Translations under genes and position numbers: made by a program
The notes under the pieces: generated by a model
The model's database searches: none
Told to the model about the DNA's origin: nothing
Seen by the model: the letters and a program-made list of their open reading frames with translations, nothing else
Part shown: positions 35,321 through 42,775 of the stretch, piece by piece
How positions within the stretch are numbered: the stretch's first letter is position 1
Layout of the letters: every line of letters starts with the position of its first letter
Assembly (NCBI GenBank): GCA_003058525.1
Contig: QBVD01000046.1
Coordinates: 1-64,000, forward strand
Source: a gamma proteobacterium symbiont of Ctena orbiculata
GTDB lineage: Bacteria > Pseudomonadota > Gammaproteobacteria > Chromatiales > Chromatiaceae
Direction: 5' to 3'
DNA length: 64,000 nucleotides

Positions 35321-36154
35321 TTAGGATTTCAAGCGATATGAGATACCGCCATGTCCCACCTTCATCTCAAAACGAGTCGTCAGCTGGTTGATCGACTCAG
35401 TGGACCCCAGAAACAGGTAACCCCCGGGATTCAGCGTATTAGCCATCCTATCGACGATATCCCGCTTCAGTTCATTGGAGAAGTAGATGAGTACGTTGCG
35501 GCAAAAAATCACATCGAATTTCCCAAGACCGTGATAACTGCCCGCCAGGTTAAGCGAGCTGAAGCTGACACGGCGTTTGATCTCAGGCTTTACTTCAAGG
35601 CAACGCTCCTTTGCCAGGAAGAATCTCTTTTTCTGCTCCGGAGTAAGGCCTCTTTCAACAGCCAGACCGCAATAGAGGCCTGAACGCGCCTCATCCAACA
35701 TCTTGCTGGAGATATCCGTAGCGGTAATCTGCACCGGCTTGGCCGAGGGTTTAAGACCTTGATACTCTTCTGCGATCATACTGATGTTGTAAGGCTCCTG
35801 ACCGCTCGAACAGGCGGCCGACCATATACGAATCGAGCCCCCTCGTTTAAGGTTCAGGTTGGGCAGGATGGTCTCTTTCAAGAGGATATAGTGGCCGATA
35901 TCCCTAAACCAGAAGGTTTCATTGGTGGTCATGGCATCGATCACCTTCACCTTCAGGCGTGAATGAGCAGGTGACCGAATCAAATCAAGCAAGGCGCCCA
36001 GGGAATCGACCTGCGCCTCCTTTATAATATTATTCAGTCGGCTGGCGACCAGATACTCCTTTCCGCTACCCAGCAATATTCCACATGCCTGCTGCAGAAA
36101 TGACTTGAACGCCTCATAATCCGCCGGCGATATCGTGGCTGACCTATGGTACAT
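35321..36154 (-). CDS. cheR: Chemotaxis protein methyltransferase CheR
   Basis: 277 residues. N-terminal helical CheR domain (SPADYEAFKSFLQQACGILL) and SAM-binding methyltransferase domain with MTTNETFWFRD, SIRIWSAACSSGQEPYNISM and DVIFCRNVLIYFSNELKRDI. It methylates chemoreceptor glutamates. It follows cheV by 38 bases, forming a cheV-cheR unit. Confidence 0.96.
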   Translation of the reverse strand: MYHRSATISPADYEAFKSFLQQACGILLGSGKEYLVASRLNNIIKEAQVDSLGALLDLIRSPAHSRLKVKVIDAMTTNETFWFRDIGHYILLKETILPNLNLKRGGSIRIWSAACSSGQEPYNISMIAEEYQGLKPSAKPVQITATDISSKMLDEARSGLYCGLAVERGLTPEQKKRFFLAKERCLEVKPEIKRRVSFSSLNLAGSYHGLGKFDVIFCRNVLIYFSNELKRDIVDRMANTLNPGGYLFLGSTESINQLTTRFEMKVGHGGISYRLKS

Positions 36155-36192
36155 TTTTATTAAATGTTCTTATTAAATTATCAGATATAGTG

Positions 36193-37110
36193 TTAAGCCA
36201 AGCTTTTGAGACGCTCGGTCACCCGGCCGACCAGTTCATCCGGCATGAATTTAGCGAGAAAATGGTCGGCACCCACTTTTCGCACCATGGTTTCATTGAA
36301 TACCCCGCTCAAAGAAGAGTGCAGAATGACATACAGATCAGACAGTTTAGGATTTTCCCGTATCGCCGTCACAAGAGAGTAGCCATCCATTTTCGGCATT
36401 TCAATATCGGAGATCACCATTGCCAACCAGTCATTCAGGTCTCCCACTTCAGACCACTCCAGCAACAAATTCAGCGCCTCGTTGCCATCTTTCGCCTGCA
36501 CGACCTCTATGCCCATTTCATTCAAAACTTTTTTGATCTGATTGCGCGCCACCATCGAATCATCAACAACCAGAATCTTTAACTTACTCAAGTCGGCCCC
36601 TGTCTCCTCCACTGGTTGCTTCAATTCCTCATCGATACCCAAAACTTCACTGAGAATTTTCTCCACATCAATGATCTCAACCAACTGATCATCGATATTC
36701 GTTACCGCGGTCATGTAACTGCTGCGTCCCAGGCCCTTCGGAGGCGGCAGGATATCCTCCCAGTGAGTGTTGACGATGCGCTCGACGCTAGCCACGAGAA
36801 AGGCGAGTTGTCGACGGTTATATTCTGTGATGATGATGAAATAGTCCGTCACCTCGTCCATCCTGGGACCGCCTATGGCATTACTCAGATCCATCACAGG
36901 TATATTATTGCCCCTGAGTGAGGCCACACCGCGAATGACCGGATTAGAACCGGGCAGTTCCGTCAGCTTCGGGCACTGCACGACTTCTTTCACCTTGAAC
37001 ACATTGATGCCAAAGATCTGACGCCCCTGCAGGTGAAAGAGCAGCAATTCCAGTCGGTTCTGTCCGGCTAGTTTGGTTCGTTGATCGACACTGTCCAAGA
37101 CGCCAGCCAT
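36193..37110 (-). CDS. cheV: Chemotaxis coupling/response protein CheV
   Basis: 305 residues from the ATG at 37110 (MAGVLDSVDQRTKLAGQNRL); five upstream codons are in frame but less typical. N-terminal CheW domain (about 20-160, FGINVFKVKEVVQCPKLTEL, GVASLRGNNIPVMDLSNAIG) and C-terminal receiver domain (about 177-305) with DD at 183-184 and phospho-acceptor D235 (ISDIEMPKMDG). Links receptors to CheA. A sigma-28 site precedes it. Confidence 0.95.
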   Translation of the reverse strand: MAGVLDSVDQRTKLAGQNRLELLLFHLQGRQIFGINVFKVKEVVQCPKLTELPGSNPVIRGVASLRGNNIPVMDLSNAIGGPRMDEVTDYFIIITEYNRRQLAFLVASVERIVNTHWEDILPPPKGLGRSSYMTAVTNIDDQLVEIIDVEKILSEVLGIDEELKQPVEETGADLSKLKILVVDDSMVARNQIKKVLNEMGIEVVQAKDGNEALNLLLEWSEVGDLNDWLAMVISDIEMPKMDGYSLVTAIRENPKLSDLYVILHSSLSGVFNETMVRKVGADHFLAKFMPDELVGRVTERLKSLA

Positions 37111-37151
37111 GGTATAAAACCCCACACATTGAGAAACCCATCATAATGAGT

Positions 37152-37178
37152 ATGGCGGCTTGAACAGAGCGACCTTTA
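37152..37178 (-). promoter_or_regulatory. Sigma-28 promoter candidate of cheV-cheR
   Basis: On the minus strand: TAAAGGTC, 11 bases, GCCGCCAT, against TAAAGTTT-N11-GCCGATAA (6 of 8 and 5 of 8). It lies 42 bases before the cheV start at 37110. Confidence 0.6.
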
Positions 37179-37361
37179 GTATTGTCCAGTCAACCTAAGT
37201 CTTTATGTGGCTGGAGAAATTAAAATCCCATCCACAGTACATCACAGACACCTCCCGGGCCATAATCCGCAGTGAAAAAGCCAACTAACCACCTGATTTA
37301 ATTTGCTTGGCGTCATCCAGGCGATATTCGACCAAGGCACAACCCCCACCTGTTAAATTCA

Positions 37362-37376
37362 CGGCATGGCGATTGC
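37362..37376 (+). promoter_or_regulatory. Sigma-54 promoter candidate of flgA
   Basis: CGGCATGGCGATTGC fits TGGCACG-N4-TTGC with GG and GC spaced by 10 bases. It lies 34 bases before the flgA start, in the divergent spacer shared with cheV. Confidence 0.7.
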
Positions 37377-37410
37377 ATGTATTTAAACAGTCAATCGAGA
37401 GACTATTATC

Positions 37411-38124
37411 ATGATGCATGTAAATGTGACATTTAAGGCGGTCTTGGCAATTCTCCTGTGTTCGGCCGCTGCGATCAGTCATGGGGAGAGCGGGCGCCAT
37501 CAATCCCATCACTCAATCGTTGCCGCGGTCAAGGACTATCTGCTGCAGACAGTCGCAAATCAGAACAAAGATGCAAAAATCGTCATCACACCGCTGGACC
37601 ATCGCCTCAAATTGCGGCAGTGCGATACCCCATTGAAGACATTCAGTCCGCCCGGTGGCAGTAAAATGGGGCGCACCTCGGTAGGTGTACGGTGTGAAAG
37701 CCCGGCGCCCTGGTCACTCTACGTCTCCGCCAAGGTCGGTCTTGAACTGCCGGTGGTAATCGCGAAACGGGACCTTGCAAGGGGCCAGGCCATCACAACA
37801 GCCGACGTGAAACTGGAAATCTCGGATACTACACATTTATTGAGGGGTTATTATGAGTCGGTCGACCAGGTTTTGGGCCGAACATTGAAGCGCGCACTCC
37901 GCAGGGACAAGGTCGTTACACCTACCTCACTGGTAGTCCAAAAGACCGTAAGCAGAGGCGAGCAGGTCACCATTCTGGCAGCCGCAGGCGGCATCGAAGT
38001 GCGCATGCAGGGTAAGGCAATGAAAAACGGCAACCCGGGCGATCTGATACCCGTAGTCAACGTAAAATCAAAGAAAAAGCTGCAGGCAAGAGTGATTTCG
38101 CAAGGATTGGTGAAGGTAAACTGA
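37411..38124 (+). CDS. flgA: P-ring assembly chaperone FlgA
   Basis: 237 residues. N-terminal signal (FKAVLAILLCSAAAISHGES). SAF-type domain with LARGQAITTADVKLE and VLGRTLKRALRRDKVV, and a C-terminal beta domain (VTILAAAGGIEVRMQGKAMK, NGNPGDLIPVVNVKSKK) characteristic of FlgA. Periplasmic chaperone for FlgI. Divergent from cheV; flgM follows after 136 bases with its own promoter. Confidence 0.95.
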   Translation: MMHVNVTFKAVLAILLCSAAAISHGESGRHQSHHSIVAAVKDYLLQTVANQNKDAKIVITPLDHRLKLRQCDTPLKTFSPPGGSKMGRTSVGVRCESPAPWSLYVSAKVGLELPVVIAKRDLARGQAITTADVKLEISDTTHLLRGYYESVDQVLGRTLKRALRRDKVVTPTSLVVQKTVSRGEQVTILAAAGGIEVRMQGKAMKNGNPGDLIPVVNVKSKKKLQARVISQGLVKVN

Positions 38125-38181
38125 CTGCTGATCAGGGTTGTATATCAGGGAACCTAAATCGTCAGATAGGGGCTTAGCAAC

Positions 38182-38200
38182 TAGGGCCTGTCAACACTAA
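38182..38200 (+). repeat. Partial TAGGGCC-family repeat in the flgM promoter
   Basis: TAGGGCCTGTCAACACTAA, a copy of the 33-bp repeat end with one change. Its last TAA is the start of the -35 element of the flgM sigma-28 promoter. Confidence 0.7.
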
Positions 38201-38224
38201 AGTAACAGTGCCGGATGTCGATAT
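38198..38224 (+). promoter_or_regulatory. Sigma-28 promoter of flgM-flgN
   Basis: TAAAGTAA, 11 bases, GTCGATAT, against TAAAGTTT-N11-GCCGATAA (6 of 8 in each half). It stands 36 bases before the flgM start; flgM is usually partly FliA-dependent. Confidence 0.75.
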
Positions 38225-38260
38225 TCTAAAGTAGGTAACTAAGGTAACAGAGGATGAGTC

Positions 38261-38572
38261 ATGGCCGTTGAAATCAATAGTCTCTCTAGCAGTAATCTGA
38301 AGGGTACGGGAGACAGCGGTATGGTGACACGGTCCGGTTTGCCGGGCGGCAAACGTTCTGCAACATCGACAACCTCCACCCGCAAAGACCGTTTTGACAT
38401 GACCGGCTCCGCCGGTAAGCTATTGGAATTGGAGGCACGGATTGCACAGATGCCTATCGTCGATGCGCAAAAGGTCGAGGCAGTTCAGAAAGCGCTTGCC
38501 ACCGGCAGTTTCACCATCGATCCGCAAACCGCAGCCGATAAGATGCTGGCGATGGAACTGGCACTACCCTGA
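38261..38572 (+). CDS. flgM: Anti-sigma-28 factor FlgM
   Basis: 103 residues. Disordered Ser/Thr-rich N-terminal half starting MAVEINSLSSSNLKGTG, then helices that bind sigma-28 (LLELEARIAQMPIVDAQKVE, QKALATGSFTIDPQTAADKM). It is exported when the hook is complete, releasing FliA. flgN follows 5 bases later. Confidence 0.95.
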   Translation: MAVEINSLSSSNLKGTGDSGMVTRSGLPGGKRSATSTTSTRKDRFDMTGSAGKLLELEARIAQMPIVDAQKVEAVQKALATGSFTIDPQTAADKMLAMELALP

Positions 38573-38577
38573 CTGCC

Positions 38578-39063
38578 ATGAACAATCCATCAGAAGCCTG
38601 CAGTGCCTTCATCGAAATTCTGCATAACGAAATCGAGCAGTCACAACGACTGCTTGATTTGCTGCGCACAGAATACACCTTACTGCAAAAGGGATCGCCT
38701 CAAGCCTTGCAGGAGTTAATTACAGAGAAAAGAGAGCAGCTGAAGCGGGTCGAGGCCGCTGTAGCGAGCCATAACCGGTTCCTGGAGCAACAGGGATACG
38801 GTACTGATAGGCAAGGAACTGAGACCTATATCCAGCAATGCAGTAACCTTGAATCAACATCCGAGACCTGGCATCGATTAATCACCCTGCTGGAAGCGTG
38901 TCATAAACAGAACGAAACCAATGGTGGTGCGGTTCAACTCAATCAACGTCATGTCTCGCAAACGCTGGATATCCTCAAGGGCATCAGTCAGCGGGATAAA
39001 ACCTACGGCCCCTCAGGCGAATCGAAACCCAATTCCACCTCGAAATCATTGGGAAAGGCATGA
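38578..39063 (+). CDS. flgN: Export chaperone FlgN
   Basis: 161 residues, helical, with IEQSQRLLDLLRTEYTLLQK and EKREQLKRVEAAVASHNRFL as in FlgN, the chaperone of FlgK and FlgL. The C-terminal 25 residues are polar and probably disordered. Cotranscribed with flgM; ends 33 bases before a 33-bp repeat. Confidence 0.93.
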   Translation: MNNPSEACSAFIEILHNEIEQSQRLLDLLRTEYTLLQKGSPQALQELITEKREQLKRVEAAVASHNRFLEQQGYGTDRQGTETYIQQCSNLESTSETWHRLITLLEACHKQNETNGGAVQLNQRHVSQTLDILKGISQRDKTYGPSGESKPNSTSKSLGKA

Positions 39064-39096
39064 GCCTGCCTCAAGCCATCATCGGAAGCCCACATT

Positions 39097-39129
39097 TAGG
39101 GCCTGTTAACACTCATCCAATCGGCCCTA
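39097..39129. repeat. 33-bp TAGGGCC...GGCCCTA mini-repeat
   Basis: Full copy with perfect 7-bp ends, one base different from 4849-4881. Like that copy it lies between convergent genes (flgN and the glycosyltransferase gene). Confidence 0.85.
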
Positions 39130-39158
39130 ATACCATCCAGGCAATCAGCAGCGTTTCC

Positions 39159-39785
39159 TTAACTTCGGCATATTTCCGGATACCCAAGCTGTAAACGTTC
39201 AAGATCCTGCGGTCGATCCAGATCCCAGAGTTGCGGCAACTCACGCCAATGCCATCCCAGACCAGCGAGGGCCGCCCTGGTCGATGCCGCCACATCCCCA
39301 CCTCCCCAATGGTGTCCCTGGAAAAGATCCTTATGATAGTTATTCAGACCCAGCAGGACGTAACCTCCATCCTCTGCAGGTCCCAACACCGCATCTTCGC
39401 CATTGTTCAACCAGAGAAAAGTCTGGTGTATATGGCGAGCAGTCAAGGCAGGGCAGTCAACACCGAGAAGAGCCACATGGCGATGGCGGGTAAGAGCTGT
39501 TTTTGCCGCAAATCCCATGCGTGCACCCAAGTCATCACCCTGCTGCAGATAGATCGGCAGGTCATACTCAGCCTCGAGTTGCCGCCATAGGGGATAATCC
39601 CTCCCCGGCGTTACCCAGAGTTCTGTCGCAAACGGAGTTTGATTGCAAGTCCAGTCGACCAACCGTGCCAAGAGCCGGGTATAGAGCCGGGTTGCCTCAT
39701 CCTCGCCAAGTGCAGGTATCAGACGCGTTTTCACTGAACCAGGATATGGCGCCTTGGCGAAAATCAGAATTGCACATTGATCCAT
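39159..39785 (-). CDS. Arsenosugar-type glycosyltransferase (TIGR04282/DUF2064 family)
   Basis: 208 residues from the ATG at 39785 (MDQCAILIFAKAPYPGSVKT). CofC/MobA-like nucleotidyl or sugar transferase fold with AKAPYPGSVKTRLIPALG, LLGVDCPALTARHIHQTF and GPAEDGGYVLLGL. In the family naming this is rSAM/selenodomain-associated transferase 1, linked to arsenosugar synthesis. It lies 7 bases downstream of the next glycosyltransferase gene, in one operon with arsS. The exact sugar acceptor is not known. Confidence 0.88.
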   Translation of the reverse strand: MDQCAILIFAKAPYPGSVKTRLIPALGEDEATRLYTRLLARLVDWTCNQTPFATELWVTPGRDYPLWRQLEAEYDLPIYLQQGDDLGARMGFAAKTALTRHRHVALLGVDCPALTARHIHQTFLWLNNGEDAVLGPAEDGGYVLLGLNNYHKDLFQGHHWGGGDVAASTRAALAGLGWHWRELPQLWDLDRPQDLERLQLGYPEICRS

Positions 39786-39792
39786 GGCTCGT

Positions 39793-40506
39793 TCAACCCG
39801 GAACCAGGGTATAGAGCCTGGCAAGATGCTTTGGCTTGACACCTAGCCAATAGGCAAAGCGCAGCATCCACATCAAGAGCATGGTGCGTACAATTCCCTT
39901 GGATTCCCAGCGGCGGCTGGACGTTACAAGGGGGCCATGCAAGCAGACCGGGAGGGCAAGACGCTTCAAGCGTCGGCTGATCTCTATATCCTCCATCAGC
40001 GGTTGCAGGGGAAATCCCCCAACCTGTTCAAACAGACGACGGTGAACAAAGATACCCTGGTCCCCGGTTGCAATGCCACTGATACGGGAGCGCCAATTCA
40101 TCATCCGTTCAATGACCCGAAACAGGGAATGAGAACCGCTCAACCTGATATCAAAGCGTCCCCACGATGGCTTGGAACCGACTGCCGCCAGGATCTCACA
40201 ATCCATACCATCGCTTATCCGACTATCGGCATGCAGAAACCAATAGACATCTCCGGATGCATGCAAGGCGCCACTATTCATCTGCTGCGCCCGTCCCGGT
40301 GAAGCATGCAGCAGTCTATCCACATAGGATTCCATATTGCCAATCAAACTCTGATCGCTGCTGCCACCGTCAATCAGAATCAACTCATGACCAGCTGAGC
40401 GCATTGCCTGCAGATCGAATAAGCAGCGCTGCAACCCCTGCCCCTCGTTCAGGCAGGGGATAATGATGCTTAGCATCCGAGTACTGCCGTCTTGAAGATT
40501 ACTCAT
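39793..40506 (-). CDS. Arsenosugar-type glycosyltransferase (TIGR04283 family)
   Basis: 237 residues from the ATG at 40506, which overlaps the arsS stop; ATG at 40476 (MLSIIIPCLNE) is an alternative. GT-A glycosyltransferase family 2 fold: SIIIPCLNEGQGLQRCLFDL, LILIDGGSSDQSL and FLHADSRI (DxD-like HADS), and a C-terminal hydrophobic stretch. rSAM/selenodomain-associated transferase 2, coupled to arsS. Confidence 0.88.
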   Translation of the reverse strand: MSNLQDGSTRMLSIIIPCLNEGQGLQRCLFDLQAMRSAGHELILIDGGSSDQSLIGNMESYVDRLLHASPGRAQQMNSGALHASGDVYWFLHADSRISDGMDCEILAAVGSKPSWGRFDIRLSGSHSLFRVIERMMNWRSRISGIATGDQGIFVHRRLFEQVGGFPLQPLMEDIEISRRLKRLALPVCLHGPLVTSSRRWESKGIVRTMLLMWMLRFAYWLGVKPKHLARLYTLVPG

Positions 40507-41464
40507 CCAAGGCGCCACCACAACTACTGCCTTGACCCGCGGTACAGCCATAACAATGCTCAGCAACCTGGATCTGCAGCTCTTCGAGTTCACAATCGAA
40601 CAGGTCTCTGAGTCGAGGTCGCATACTGCGATCTGTTTTGAGATGTACCTTCAACATCTGATTAAAATCACAGTCGTAAAGAAAACCGCGCCAATCAACG
40701 CTCAGTAGCGAACGGCACATGACATATTCGAGATTGCCAGGCTGATAGGCATCCCGCAACAACTGCAGATAGCTGTTGAATTCACCCTTGGACTGCAGAT
40801 AACTGCCAAAACGCTGGATCGGCATATTGGTAATCGTCATCAGTTGATTGAAATGGATGCCATATCGCTCAAGCAACTGCTTTCTGTATTCTGCTTCGAG
40901 TGGAGCCTGAGGTGGAGGCAGACAGGGCCCGAGCGGGTTGTATACGAGATTGAGCTGTAAGCCACTCTCAGGCATGCCGTAACCCAGACGATTAAGCTTG
41001 AGCAATGCATCGATACTTCCGGCATAACTTCCCTTGCCACGCTGCTGGTCTACATTCTCCTCCAGATAGCAAGGCAGTGAAGCGACGATTTCGACCTGAT
41101 GCCGGGCCAGAAAATCGGCCAGGTCCTCCTGCCCTTTTTCCAGCAAGATAACCAGATTACAACGATCGATCACCTGCACGCCCAATTCTCTGGCCTGTTT
41201 CACCAGGTAGCGAAAGTTTTCATTCAGCTCCGGTGCGCCACCCGTAAGGTCAAGCCGCTGCAGCTGTTTTCGTTGCAGGAAAGTCAGTACATCCTCGACG
41301 GTACGCCTGTCCATCTCCTCCTTCCTTTTAGGGCCAGCATTCACGTGACAATGGACGCAGGAGAGATTGCAGCGAAATCCAAGATTGACCTGGAGTGTTT
41401 CCAGCTTTCCCCGACTGATGGAGGGGAATGTACTGGGCTGTAATAGATGGGTAGTTTCAAGCAT
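40499..41464 (-). CDS. arsS: Arsenosugar biosynthesis radical SAM protein ArsS
   Basis: 321 residues. Radical SAM motif C-x3-C-x2-C in RCNLSCVHCHVNAGP near residue 32, then LDLTGGAPELNENFRYLV. The C-terminal selenodomain-type region has the Cys-rich end HCYGCTAGQGSSCGGALDE. Such proteins add a 5'-deoxyadenosyl group to methylated arsenic. The usual partner arsM (arsenite methyltransferase) is not in this window. First gene of a three-gene minus-strand operon. Confidence 0.9.
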   Translation of the reverse strand: MLETTHLLQPSTFPSISRGKLETLQVNLGFRCNLSCVHCHVNAGPKRKEEMDRRTVEDVLTFLQRKQLQRLDLTGGAPELNENFRYLVKQARELGVQVIDRCNLVILLEKGQEDLADFLARHQVEIVASLPCYLEENVDQQRGKGSYAGSIDALLKLNRLGYGMPESGLQLNLVYNPLGPCLPPPQAPLEAEYRKQLLERYGIHFNQLMTITNMPIQRFGSYLQSKGEFNSYLQLLRDAYQPGNLEYVMCRSLLSVDWRGFLYDCDFNQMLKVHLKTDRSMRPRLRDLFDCELEELQIQVAEHCYGCTAGQGSSCGGALDE

Positions 41465-41683
41465 GGTTGTTCCCGATTTTTTACACTAGGCACCGTCCGA
41501 ATCATACGTATCAAATGCCGTTACAGATTCGTTATGTGATGCAGCACACAAACCACATCAGTCGAGGGATGAACAAGCAGATCATAACATATTGTTTTAT
41601 CTAGTTTTAACCAGATTACACCATGATCACACAGGAGATCACCTGAACCATTTCACCCGCTTGGGCTCAAATTTTGTAACGCA

Positions 41684-41705
41684 TTAATTAGTTTCTGCTA
41701 ATTAA
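41684..41705. promoter_or_regulatory. Perfect inverted repeat, candidate operator
   Basis: TTAATTAG-TTTCTG-CTAATTAA, an 8-bp perfect inverted repeat 36 bases before the small membrane protein gene, in the spacer divergent from arsS. It could regulate either gene. Confidence 0.45.
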
Positions 41706-41741
41706 CTTATATAGCGTCATCTTAGTTCAAGGAGTAAACAG

Positions 41742-41987
41742 ATGTTACCCATACTATTAGGCCTGGTTATCGCCATGTTGTTCGGTCTGATGTCATTCTT
41801 TATCTACGGCCTGGATGGATTGGTCAACTATACATGGATCGATACAGTCTTCTGGACGTTGATTGCTATCGGGGCACTTATTACCCTGATCAACGAGGTT
41901 GGTCAATGCTTGGCATGTCGATTTAAACAACTGATTTCAAATCGACGATTCAACAGATACTGTAGTGATTTGGCTTGCGCACACTAA
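41742..41987 (+). CDS. Small two-TM membrane protein, unknown
   Basis: 81 residues with an AAGGAG ribosome site 7 bases before the start. Membrane segments at about 2-24 (PILLGLVIAMLFGLMSFFIY) and 33-51 (TVFWTLIAIGALITLINEVG), then a basic, Cys-containing tail (CLACRFKQLISNRRFNRYC). Not recognised. It is divergent from arsS but need not be related to it. Confidence 0.65.
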   Translation: MLPILLGLVIAMLFGLMSFFIYGLDGLVNYTWIDTVFWTLIAIGALITLINEVGQCLACRFKQLISNRRFNRYCSDLACAH

Positions 41988-42775
41988 AGCACCCATTCCA
42001 CAGTTTTTCCATCATCAGGCTCGGACATCAAGGAGAAACCGAAAAACCCCGAACTGGTCCAATAGCCGTTATCACAACCATACGCAGCAGCGAAGACAAG
42101 ACAACCTTTGTTGAGATGCATACCAAATGGTTACACCGAAATCGGGACTTTATGGGAAAGAACCATATATTTCTCTATCGATAGGATCACGAACCACTAC
42201 CCGGGTACTTCCAATACGCCGGCAACACGAGCCTGATCACGAGCAGATGAATTGGACTGAAACATAGCAAGGACTGCAAGGTCAATGATGAAATCCATAC
42301 CTAAGATTATCCATTAAGCCAGAATAGTTTTTTACATATCGATTCGGGACGGCTGAATTTTTCCAACAACAGGGCATCGCTCACTAAACCATCATGTCGA
42401 TGTTGTACTAGCTTTTAAACTGAGCATTGTCTGACTTCGCTAATGCTTTTTTGCCTTGATTTGTAGTTCCGATTGCAAATCGAAATAGAGAAAACGATCG
42501 ACAACAAGATTGCAGTCAAACCATCGCCATTCCTGTGGGTGCAGTTGTCGGCAAGCCACAACTAATTTTGGACAAAAAGTGTGGTTATCTTTTATACTCG
42601 GATTGTGAGGTAGGGGTTGCGCAGTTTGATTGTTTCGCTACGGCGGTCTTAAGTTGAAAATGTTCATCTTCATTCCGAACTGTATTGCGTCAGAAGTGTG
42701 GCAACGCGAGGGGTGGAATCAAATACTGCGCTGAAAATACGAGTCTTCGAAGTCTCGATCCAAGGGAGGAGAATA
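41988..42775. other. Gene-free spacer
   Basis: 788 bases with low coding character in all frames. GTTGT/ACAAC flanks a short stretch near 42546-42564, but I see no clear promoter, terminator or RNA. It precedes the autotransporter gene and may hold its long leader. Confidence 0.5.
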
